Assembly: GCA_964556955.1 (NCBI GenBank)
Contig: CAZKXP010000007.1
Coordinates: forward strand, 1 to 22,376
From: UBA12078 sp964556955
GTDB lineage: Bacteria > Patescibacteriota > Dojkabacteria > SC72
Length of the DNA stretch: 22,376 nt
Direction of reading: 5' to 3'
Shown here: positions 1 through 5,990 of the stretch, piece after piece
Position numbering within the stretch: the stretch's first letter is position 1
How the letters are laid out: the number at the start of each line of letters is the position of its first letter
Notes under the pieces: generated by a model
The model's input: only the letters and a program-made list of their open reading frames with translations
The model's database searches: none
Told to the model about the DNA's origin: nothing
Program-made: the position numbers and the translations under genes

Positions 1-1
1 T

Positions 2-15
2 ATACTTTAAAGTAT
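2..15. repeat. 14-bp perfect palindrome
   Basis: ATACTTTAAAGTAT reads the same on both strands. It lies about 20 bp upstream of the tandem -10 boxes of the first gene, so it could be an operator. In AT-rich DNA a chance palindrome of this length is also possible. Confidence 0.3.
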
Positions 16-36
16 CTACCCATGTCTATTGGGTTA

Positions 37-59
37 TGCTATATTAGGTGTGTTATAAA
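37..59 (+). promoter_or_regulatory. Tandem extended -10 promoters for the holin-like/secG/SBP operon
   Basis: Two overlapping extended -10 elements are visible: TGCTATATT (37-45) and TGTTATAAA (51-59). Neither has a good TTGACA-like -35. From the second, transcription would start near 66, leaving a leader of about 10 nt with no Shine-Dalgarno before the ATG at 76. Confidence 0.5.
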
Positions 60-75
60 ATGAGATTGCCCTGAT

Positions 76-483
76 ATGAAAACATTTATAAAATCTCTTC
101 TTGTGTATCTTGCCTTCATATTTTTTTCATTGGGTTTGTACAAGGATGGCATAGCTTTGCCAACAGAGGGGTTTTATCTTGCAGCTACTGTTGTGGTGTT
201 GGCTATGACAGTTTTAATTGCAGAGCCAATGCTCAAATTTTTAACAATCAAGGTAAACTTCATAACTATGTTTTTGATGTCTTCTTTACTTCTTATTGGT
301 GTATTTTTCCTTCTAAAACTGTTTATGACAGGTTTCTATATTAATGAATATATGTTTGATGGATTAAATTTAGGATCTATTGATATTGCAAGCTTTGTTG
401 TAAAACCAGTTTTAACGATTATATCTGCTTCTCTTACTGCCTCTTTCTTCTGTTCTACCTACAGAAGTTTGGATGGTGTATAA
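76..483 (+). CDS. Four-TM membrane protein, phage holin superfamily IV (YvlD-like)
   Basis: This 135 aa protein is almost entirely hydrophobic, with four predicted transmembrane segments at roughly residues 5-25, 35-55, 62-85 and 108-130 and short polar loops. Length, topology and an N-terminal MKxFIxxLLVYLAFIF-type start resemble the YvlD / mycobacterial 4-TMS phage holin superfamily IV (PF04020). Despite the name, members are chromosomal envelope proteins of unclear role, often found with PspC- or LiaF-type stress genes; LiaF-like proteins do occur elsewhere in this window. It is first in a tight + strand run with secG, 8 nt downstream. Nothing around it indicates a prophage. Family assignment is by pattern only. 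Confidence 0.6.
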   Translation: MKTFIKSLLVYLAFIFFSLGLYKDGIALPTEGFYLAATVVVLAMTVLIAEPMLKFLTIKVNFITMFLMSSLLLIGVFFLLKLFMTGFYINEYMFDGLNLGSIDIASFVVKPVLTIISASLTASFFCSTYRSLDGV

Positions 484-491
484 TAGCTAGC

Positions 492-719
492 ATGGAAATA
501 CAAAAAATCTTAATTATTGTCCAAATTGTAGCTTGTGCTATTTTAGTGGTGTCTGTGCTTTTACAAAATCGAGCTGAGGGTCTTGGAAAGATGTTTGGTG
601 GAGGTGGTGAGGTTTTTCGTACAAAACGTGGTCTAGAGAAGGTATTATATTATGTCACCATTGTTTTAATTATCGTATTAATCGTTTTGTCTTTGCTCAT
701 CCTTAAATATTCTGAATAG
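492..719 (+). CDS. secG: Preprotein translocase subunit SecG
   Basis: At 75 aa, this has the usual SecG length and architecture: a first TM helix (residues 5-23) ending in VSVLLQ, a glycine-rich cytoplasmic loop (EGLGKMFGGGGEVFRTKRG, residues 29-47) and a second TM helix (51-70). The loop matches the family consensus of LLQ, a Gly-rich stretch, F.T+RG and E+. SecG is the small accessory subunit of the SecYEG channel and assists SecA-driven protein export. Here it sits between a holin-like membrane protein and an exported solute-binding protein, with intergenic distances of 8 nt or less, so the three are probably cotranscribed. secE, secY and secA are not in the window. Confidence 0.93.
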   Translation: MEIQKILIIVQIVACAILVVSVLLQNRAEGLGKMFGGGGEVFRTKRGLEKVLYYVTIVLIIVLIVLSLLILKYSE

Positions 720-726
720 AAGTTTG

Positions 727-2499
727 ATGAAGAAGCCCAATTCCAAAGCACAAGAAAGCACACTCTCAATGAAAGCCGCTCTTGGAGAGTTTCGTAATTT
801 CAAGGTTGCGGAAAACAAAAATCATAAAAAAGATTTCAGAGATTTTTGGTGGAATTACCCAATTTCTTTCGTGAGAATATTCAAAAAAACAATTCCTTTT
901 AGTTATATTCTTACTTTTTTGATATTGGCCGTTGCTTTAAGTTTCTATATACAATCAGATGCTTTTGCTAAATTTTTGAAGGGCAATTCTGAGGCTAAGC
1001 AAACGTATACCGAGGGAATGGTTGGGGCTATTGCTTCATTTAATCCTCTTTTTGTTTCCGCTAATTATGTAGATAAGGTTGTTGATAGTTTGGTATTTAA
1101 AAAGTTTGTATATATTGATTCTGAAGGGAATCCTACCTCTGGAGTCGCGAAGGAATGGACGGTTTCGGAGGATAATTTAACATATACTTTTACAATAGAT
1201 AATGATCTGTATTGGCAAGATGGGCAGAAAGTTTCTGCTGAAGATGTCTTTTTTACATTTGATACGGCTGTTTCCTTGTATCGTGACTATCATTTCGATT
1301 CTGTTGGATCGGCTTTAGATGGTGCGACTTTAACCCAATTAGAAGATAATGTTGTACAGTTTGTTTTAAAAGATGCCAATCCAACATTCTTTACTGCTGC
1401 TTCCATATATATTGTCCCTAAGCATATTTTAGAAGAGGTCTCGATGAAAGAGATGCCTTTTGATTCTTTTGCACTTTCTCCTATTGGTTGTGGCAAATAT
1501 ATGGTTGAGAAGACTGAACAGAATGCTGTGTATCTTGTAGATAATCGATACGATGATTATCAACCATATATTAAGAAAATTGTCTTCAGAGTCTATCCAG
1601 ATTATGACTCTTTGGAAACAGCAATGCGCGTTAGAGAGATAGATGCACTTGGTGCTTGGGATAGTGAGGCATTAGCATTTATGGAGGATTATCCACATTT
1701 TGGAGTTTTGATGAAGAATGAAATTTTTAGAAACAGAATTCTTTTTCTCAATACTCGAAAAGATACTTTGAAAGACAAGAATATGCGTATAGGGCTTAAC
1801 TATGTATTAGATAAGCAATCTTTACTAAGCAATGCACCATTGGAGGGAGAGGTTATGCAGGGACCAATACATTCCTCATCTTGGGCATTTAATAGTCAGA
1901 TCGATTACTATGCATATAGTCCTGAGAAAGCAGCACCGTATTTCAGCAATGTTGGTTATGCAAAAAATGCTGAGACGGGTTATTATGAATCCAGTACCGG
2001 AGATATCTTGAGTTTTACATTAAGCTATCTTGATAATGATTTAAATAATCGTGTGGTTAATTCATTAGTTATGCTTCTAGATAAAGAAGGGATTGTCATA
2101 AAACCAAACAAGCTTTCCTACAATGAAATTTCCCAACAGGTTATAGCTACTAGAGATTTTGAGATATTGTTGTATGAGGTCGAGACTACTGTTGATCCTG
2201 ATCAATATAATCTTTGGCATTCACTGAAGGTAAACTATCCAGACTTAAATATCTCAGGATATGAATATAATCGTGTGGATATACTTCTTGAGGATGCAAG
2301 GAAGACAAATAATTTAACTACAAGACAAACTAAATATTTCCAATTTCAAAGATATTTGATGGGAGACGCTCCGGTAATATTCTTGTACCACCCTACTTTC
2401 GTACTCTATTTTGATAGTGATCTTTCTGGGATTGATATGGCAGATATTAATTTCTCTCATGAAAGATTTTGGAATATTGAGAATTGGCAGTGGGAATAA
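727..2499 (+). CDS. ABC transporter solute-binding protein, family 5 (peptide/oligopeptide type), membrane-anchored
   Basis: The 590 aa product has the SBP_bac_5 (OppA/DppA-like) fold signatures: YTEGMVGAIASFNPLF near residue 100, a WTVSEDNLTYTFTI segment with the typical DG(Q)xVSAEDVxFTF motif near 165-180, and IYIVPKHIL. Unlike most members it has no lipobox. A basic cytoplasmic N-terminal tail of about 55 residues is followed by one hydrophobic helix (residues ~58-78), so it is probably a type II membrane-anchored receptor. I start it at ATG 727; the TTG at 724 directly before is the alternative. It follows secG by 7 nt. No permease or ATPase gene of the peptide-uptake type is adjacent, so any partner must be elsewhere. 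The stop lies 2 nt from the 3' end of the opposing tRNA gene. Confidence 0.85.
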   Translation: MKKPNSKAQESTLSMKAALGEFRNFKVAENKNHKKDFRDFWWNYPISFVRIFKKTIPFSYILTFLILAVALSFYIQSDAFAKFLKGNSEAKQTYTEGMVGAIASFNPLFVSANYVDKVVDSLVFKKFVYIDSEGNPTSGVAKEWTVSEDNLTYTFTIDNDLYWQDGQKVSAEDVFFTFDTAVSLYRDYHFDSVGSALDGATLTQLEDNVVQFVLKDANPTFFTAASIYIVPKHILEEVSMKEMPFDSFALSPIGCGKYMVEKTEQNAVYLVDNRYDDYQPYIKKIVFRVYPDYDSLETAMRVREIDALGAWDSEALAFMEDYPHFGVLMKNEIFRNRILFLNTRKDTLKDKNMRIGLNYVLDKQSLLSNAPLEGEVMQGPIHSSSWAFNSQIDYYAYSPEKAAPYFSNVGYAKNAETGYYESSTGDILSFTLSYLDNDLNNRVVNSLVMLLDKEGIVIKPNKLSYNEISQQVIATRDFEILLYEVETTVDPDQYNLWHSLKVNYPDLNISGYEYNRVDILLEDARKTNNLTTRQTKYFQFQRYLMGDAPVIFLYHPTFVLYFDSDLSGIDMADINFSHERFWNIENWQWE

Positions 2500-2501
2500 T
2501 A

Positions 2502-2585
2502 TGCCAAGAGGGGGATTTGAACCCCCATCCTATTGCTAGGACTACATCCTGAATGTAGCGTGTCTGCCAGTTTCACCATCTTGGC
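2502..2585 (-). tRNA. tRNA-Leu (anticodon CAG)
   Basis: Read on the minus strand the cloverleaf is complete. The acceptor stem is GCCAAGA/TCTTGGC with discriminator A. The D-arm region contains AAACTGGCAGAC. The anticodon stem-loop is CTACA-TTCAGGA-TGTAG with anticodon CAG. A long class II variable arm (TCCTA-GCAA-TAGGA) precedes the T-arm GGGGG-TTCAAAT-CCCCC. The long variable arm and A73 fit leucine. The 3' CCA is not encoded. There is no intron in the anticodon loop. It follows the surface-protein gene and has its own -10 immediately upstream. Confidence 0.96.
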
Positions 2586-2597
2586 TTTGCCAAGACT

Positions 2598-2606
2598 ATT
2601 CTACCA
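2598..2606 (-). promoter_or_regulatory. Extended -10 promoter of tRNA-Leu
   Basis: TGGTAGAAT on the minus strand ends 12 nt before the 5' end of the mature tRNA. Transcription would start near 2591, giving a leader of only about 6 nt for RNase P to remove. The same nonamer precedes typA and the gene at 18749. Confidence 0.65.
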
Positions 2607-2612
2607 TGAAAT

Positions 2613-3716
2613 TTATCTTTTTGAAGTTAGCGTAACATCTACCTTTGATTCCTGTTCCTTACCTTGTGCATTGTCTGGATCAAAGTTTTTGTAATCTTTC
2701 AAAAAATCAATTTTGTTCACCACTTCATCTTGCTTCTTTGCCTCTTCTTCTTTTTGAACTTCTGTTTTCTCTTCCTTCTTTATATCTTTTCCTCCCATGA
2801 GCTTTTCCTTTAATGTCATTTCATTTGTTTTTTTCTCGTTTTTTTGGAATTCCTTTGCAACCTTTTCTTCTGTTTTCTGAACAATTGCCTTTGCTCGTTG
2901 TGTTCTACTGACAATTCCTACAATGATACCTAATACAAATGCACAAACTGCGAGTAATATATAATCCTGTTTGTTAACAACCCAATCTTTTATGGATGTG
3001 ATAGAAATAGAGCTTAAGTCCAAAAGGTAGTCTTTACCGGTACTATTACTACTTGCAGAGGCATCGAGTGTAAACTTTGTCGTAGCAGAAAGATCGCTAG
3101 CATACCCGTATCTTCTGGTATAAGCATTGGCGGTATATATATCATCTAATAGTTCATCCCTACTAAACTCCATGCTCCACTTGCCATCTTCATCAATTAG
3201 ACTCTCTTGTGTAATATTGACAGTACCGCTTGAGAGTACAAGAATTATTTCTGAATTCGCGAGCCCTGTACCAGATAACTTCACGGACTCTGTGGTTATT
3301 ACAGGAGTACCTAAAACGGGTGCTCGTGGGATTATAATTATAGAATCACTATATATTTGTGTCGCTGAATTCTCATCTTGATATTTAAATTCTAAAGTAT
3401 GTCTACCAATACTAAGCGCAGGTAATGTGTATGGACTTGTTATTTCCACAAAACCCTTACTGTCTATTTCTAGTTGTATGCTAGTGTTATTTGTGGAAGG
3501 ATTTGAGAATGTAATTATGGTGCTAGGGTTATCTGTCTGCTCTGGCATGTCAAGCCCAAGGGGATTTTCTTTGGAGGGGGTCACAGTAGTTTGTGTAGTT
3601 TCGGCTGCTTCATTGGTCCCTACCAGATCTTGAACAGTCGTATCTTGTGCCAGTATTGTGTTAGAAAGACCAAAAAATATTATGAATGACACTATTACGG
3701 AAAAAACGAATTTCAT
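2613..3716 (-). CDS. Exported surface protein with beta-rich ectodomain, C-terminal TM helix and charged cytoplasmic tail
   Basis: No family is recognised with certainty in this 367 aa protein. Visible layout: Sec signal peptide (residues 1-23, hydrophobic core ending LAQ); Thr/Glu/Ser-rich linker (24-65); two probable Ig/FN3-like beta domains (about 66-130 and 133-218), the second containing SGTGLANSEI and DEDGKWSMEF patterns common in bacterial Ig-like adhesin repeats; a Ser/Asn-rich linker; a TM helix (about 251-270); then a ~95 residue Lys/Glu-rich tail likely to form coiled coil. This suggests a protein anchored in the membrane with an extracellular binding region and a cytoplasmic tail. 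It lies 23 nt downstream of def and is probably cotranscribed with it. The function is unknown. Confidence 0.75.
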   Translation of the reverse strand: MKFVFSVIVSFIIFFGLSNTILAQDTTVQDLVGTNEAAETTQTTVTPSKENPLGLDMPEQTDNPSTIITFSNPSTNNTSIQLEIDSKGFVEITSPYTLPALSIGRHTLEFKYQDENSATQIYSDSIIIIPRAPVLGTPVITTESVKLSGTGLANSEIILVLSSGTVNITQESLIDEDGKWSMEFSRDELLDDIYTANAYTRRYGYASDLSATTKFTLDASASSNSTGKDYLLDLSSISITSIKDWVVNKQDYILLAVCAFVLGIIVGIVSRTQRAKAIVQKTEEKVAKEFQKNEKKTNEMTLKEKLMGGKDIKKEEKTEVQKEEEAKKQDEVVNKIDFLKDYKNFDPDNAQGKEQESKVDVTLTSKR

Positions 3717-3739
3717 TTGTAGGCAGTTAAAACTTATTT

Positions 3740-4231
3740 TTACTTCTCCATTCTATCAGTGAAAAGGATTCCTTCCAAGTGGTCGAGTTCGTGTTGTATG
3801 CTTGTTGCATTTATATCCTTGTATCTTTTTGTAACCCATTTCCCATCCAATCCTTGGTATCGTACTTTTACTTTGTAATATCTTTCCACTTGGCCAACTA
3901 TGTTGGGTACGCTGAGACAGCCTTCTTCCCCTTTTGTTTTGAGAAAGCCATCTGGCTCTACAGTAGGGTTAATAAATAGTTCCCAGGTATTTGTATCGTA
4001 GTTAAGAGAATAGAAGACACGGTAGGGTTCTCCTACCTGTATAGCTGCTATACCCCCTGCAGGAACGTTCCCCTGCTCTTCACTATGTTCTGCAGTATAG
4101 AGGAGGTCTTTAAGAAAAATCTTGAAATCACTTTTCTTAAGCATATCTGGAGTTATTAATTTACAAGTTTGCCTTAAAAATTTTTCCTCTTTTGGGTCTT
4201 TAATTGTCATTATTTTTAATGCTTTTGGCAT
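3740..4231 (-). CDS. def: Peptide deformylase
   Basis: This 163 aa metalloenzyme removes the formyl group from the initiator Met of nascent proteins. All three family motifs are present: motif I GGIAAIQVG (residues 59-67; consensus GxGLAAxQ, with the second Gly-Leu replaced by Gly-Ile), motif II EGCLSVP (103-109, metal ligand Cys105) and motif III QHELDHLEGILF (146-157, ligands His147 and His151, catalytic Glu148). Length is normal. An extended -10 lies 7 nt upstream of the ATG, so it appears to have its own leaderless promoter inside the 18-nt gap after the regulator gene. The surface-protein gene follows 23 nt downstream. Confidence 0.95.
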   Translation of the reverse strand: MPKALKIMTIKDPKEEKFLRQTCKLITPDMLKKSDFKIFLKDLLYTAEHSEEQGNVPAGGIAAIQVGEPYRVFYSLNYDTNTWELFINPTVEPDGFLKTKGEEGCLSVPNIVGQVERYYKVKVRYQGLDGKWVTKRYKDINATSIQHELDHLEGILFTDRMEK

Positions 4232-4238
4232 AATGACA

Positions 4239-4247
4239 AGTATATCA
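4239..4247 (-). promoter_or_regulatory. Extended -10 promoter of def (leaderless)
   Basis: TGATATACT on the minus strand is followed by exactly 7 nt and then the def ATG, which places the expected transcription start at or next to the A of the start codon. No Shine-Dalgarno is possible in that arrangement. Confidence 0.55.
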
Positions 4248-4249
4248 TA

Positions 4250-4960
4250 TTAAGATTTGTTTCTCAGGTGGATGTTTCGTAGATACGTATGATTAACACA
4301 GTATCCTGCTTGGGGTCTAGTTATGATGATGGGTTCGGAAAGCTTATTCTTAAGTTTAGAACGTATTCTACTTACTGCAGTATGTATAGCAGATTCAGAA
4401 ATATCGTCATTGCATATACAAAGTTGAGTTATCTTCTCTGAATTCAGCACCCTTCCTCCTGCACGGATCAAGATTAATAGTACTTCAAATTCTCGACCAG
4501 TAAGCGCTATGAATTTGTTTTTGAAAATAAAACCTTTGGAGGCAAGATCAAGCTTTATCTCTACCAGATCTAAAATCATATTGTGATGAAACAAAAGTGA
4601 AAGGCAGTTTATCTGCGCACATAGTAACTCACAATCAATTGGTTTATCATGGTATAGGCTGGCTTTTAATTTGTAGGCAATCCGTTTGTTCCCAAGTTTG
4701 TTCTTGCCAATTATTAAAATTGGAAGAAATATTGTTTTAGATCGAATATAGCGGATTATCTCTTGTGAATTTTCTGTCTCTAAATCAAGATCTGCAATTA
4801 TTAGAGAGTATTGGGTATAAGACTTTTTGTGCAGTGTTTCTAATGATTTTGTCTTCTCTATTTGTATATCTTTGTTACTAAGACACTTCAATAGTATATC
4901 TAGTATTTGTTGGTTCCTTGCTATTATCAGTATCTTTGGTACCAATATTTTGGAGAACAT
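4250..4960 (-). CDS. OmpR/PhoB-type response regulator with degenerate receiver domain
   Basis: From the ATG at 4960 the protein is 236 aa. The N-terminal half has a receiver-like pattern: ILIIA strand (10-14), phosphoacceptor candidate Asp57 in SLIIAD, and Lys106 in the HDKP motif. However, the acidic pair that normally follows beta-1 and binds Mg2+ is replaced by Arg-Asn, and the beta-4 Thr/Ser position is Gly (LIIGKN). The C-terminal half is a clear winged helix with FIALTGREFEVLLILI, a recognition-helix region ESAIHTAVSRIRSKL and the IITRPQAGYCV wing. No histidine kinase is nearby. A TTG at 5002 would add 14 residues. I prefer 4960 because TACAAT lies 7 nt before it and the start then falls where receivers normally begin. 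It directly follows two tiny membrane-protein genes. Confidence 0.82.
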   Translation of the reverse strand: MFSKILVPKILIIARNQQILDILLKCLSNKDIQIEKTKSLETLHKKSYTQYSLIIADLDLETENSQEIIRYIRSKTIFLPILIIGKNKLGNKRIAYKLKASLYHDKPIDCELLCAQINCLSLLFHHNMILDLVEIKLDLASKGFIFKNKFIALTGREFEVLLILIRAGGRVLNSEKITQLCICNDDISESAIHTAVSRIRSKLKNKLSEPIIITRPQAGYCVNHTYLRNIHLRNKS

Positions 4961-5004
4961 TTTCACTATTGTACTACACTTCTCCTTGCAAAAAGTTTGC
5001 AAAA

Positions 5005-5133
5005 TTACTCTCTTTCATTTTCTTCCTCCTCTGTTTCCTCATTCTCTGATGGGATCAGATAAGAGAGAATAACTAGAGCAATTACTATTAAAACGATCAC
5101 GCCTATTAGTATTATGAAAAATACTTTTTCCAT
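5005..5133 (-). CDS. Small single-TM protein with acidic tail (42 aa)
   Basis: This short ORF translates as MEKVFFIILIGV at the N-terminus, continues as one hydrophobic helix (residues 4-27) and ends in a strongly acidic tail PSENEETEEEENERE. By the positive-inside rule the tail should face outward. It is 6 nt downstream of another single-TM small ORF and its stop lies just upstream of the regulator gene, so the three look like one unit. A TATAAT lies 5 nt before the ATG; no Shine-Dalgarno is present. Coding status rests on the clean TM-plus-tail composition and the tight spacing. No family is recognised. Confidence 0.6.
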   Translation of the reverse strand: MEKVFFIILIGVIVLIVIALVILSYLIPSENEETEEEENERE

Positions 5134-5139
5134 ATTTAA

Positions 5140-5274
5140 TTATATATTGTTTTCTATATATTCTGCAGTGTTATGATTGGTATTAGTTAAAATCGCTTGT
5201 GTAAGCGCTATAACCCCCAGTAGAAAACATATAATTGCAATATATACCGCGATAGTTGGTAATTTCTGGTGCAT
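5140..5274 (-). CDS. Small single-TM protein (44 aa)
   Basis: The ORF begins MHQKLPTIAVYIA, forms one TM helix (about residues 6-29) and ends with a polar Asn-rich segment TNTNHNTAEYIENNI. It is the first gene of the proposed unit with the 42 aa protein and the degenerate regulator. A promoter-like extended -10 and an inverted repeat lie upstream, at 5295-5335. No family is recognised. Possible roles are a membrane sensor or partner for the kinase-less regulator, or a target of it; both are inference. Confidence 0.55.
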   Translation of the reverse strand: MHQKLPTIAVYIAIICFLLGVIALTQAILTNTNHNTAEYIENNI

Positions 5275-5294
5275 GTTTTAGAAGCAAAAATTTA

Positions 5295-5335
5295 AGTAGA
5301 AGATATTCCAAGCGGAAAAGAGTTCTACTCTAGCA
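5295..5335 (-). promoter_or_regulatory. Extended -10 overlapped by an inverted repeat (putative operator)
   Basis: On the minus strand TGCTAGAGT (5335-5327) is an extended -10 that would give a start near 5320 and a leader of about 46 nt for the small-protein unit. A perfect 7-bp inverted repeat, AGTAGAA (5295-5301) and TTCTACT (5323-5329), overlaps the end of this -10 and the early transcribed region, with 21 nt between arms. Arm centres are 28 bp apart. This geometry would suit a dimeric repressor or autoregulator, but it is not a typical OmpR direct repeat. Confidence 0.35.
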
Positions 5336-5379
5336 AAATTATTTTAAAAAGGAAATTTATAACCGAGCTTGTAGCTTTT

Positions 5380-5922
5380 CTATTTTTGATATTTTTCCCA
5401 TAGCCTCTCTGTGAGAGAGAAACAGCATCCACAGTAATTTTGTTTGTAGAAGCCTCCTGTTTTTATACATTCATACTTGTTCTGTGGGAATATCAGTCTG
5501 ATATCTTTGTCCTCTAATTCTTTCGCAATATGCATAATTGTTTCTGTATCCTGATAGTGACTTGATAGTAATGTAGAGCTTACCGCTTGAATTTTGTTTG
5601 ATTTTGCATATTCAAAGAGCTTCTTTATCCTTACCTCCCAACATCCCAGGCATCGTTTAGACTTACCTTCTATCATTTCAAAATATTCTGATGGTTTATA
5701 ATCGGGGATTACTAGTTTTGTTTTTTGTTTAATATCCCCCTGCTCTACTATTTTTTTTACTGCATTTAACCTCTCTTGATATTCCGATCTAGGGTGAATA
5801 TTCGGATTGTAGAACAATAGTATTAGCTCTGTAGTTTCTGAGATTTGATTCTCTTGCTTTAGAGAGTTGATTAGATTTAGCAAGCAGTCTGCACAACATG
5901 TATGTATTAAGACTTTTTCCAT
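5380..5922 (-). CDS. queH: Epoxyqueuosine reductase QueH
   Basis: QueH (former DUF208) catalyses the last step of queuosine synthesis in tRNA, reducing epoxyqueuosine to queuosine, and carries Fe-S and iron cofactors. Signature elements, numbered from the alternative Met at 5928: HTCCADC (9-15), LFYNPNIHPRSEY (38-50), KRCLGCWEVR (91-100), SSTLLSSHYQD (117-127) and YKQNYCGCCFS (161-171). All the expected Cys pairs are therefore present. I start at ATG 5922 (180 aa, giving MEKVLIHTCC, the usual family start); the ATG at 5928 adds two residues. It is divergent from the ABC operon across 68 bp. No other queuosine gene (tgt, queA) is in the window. Confidence 0.92.
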   Translation of the reverse strand: MEKVLIHTCCADCLLNLINSLKQENQISETTELILLFYNPNIHPRSEYQERLNAVKKIVEQGDIKQKTKLVIPDYKPSEYFEMIEGKSKRCLGCWEVRIKKLFEYAKSNKIQAVSSTLLSSHYQDTETIMHIAKELEDKDIRLIFPQNKYECIKTGGFYKQNYCGCCFSLTERLWEKYQK

Positions 5923-5974
5923 GAACATAAGGATACTAGATCCTCATATATTATTGCAAATAATATCTCTCTTC

Positions 5975-5983
5975 TGATATCCT
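5975..5983 (+). promoter_or_regulatory. Extended -10 candidate for the ABC exporter operon
   Basis: TGATATCCT is followed by 7 nt and the ATG at 5991. The hexamer matches TATAAT at 4 of 6 positions. It is weaker than the other examples in this window but has the same spacing, implying a leaderless transcript. Confidence 0.35.
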
Positions 5984-5990
5984 GTATGTT

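Noticed and set aside
76..483. Prophage or lysis module suggested by the holin-family match
   Set aside because: No endolysin, structural or integrase gene is nearby and the neighbours are secG and a solute-binding protein; holin superfamily IV members are commonly chromosomal.
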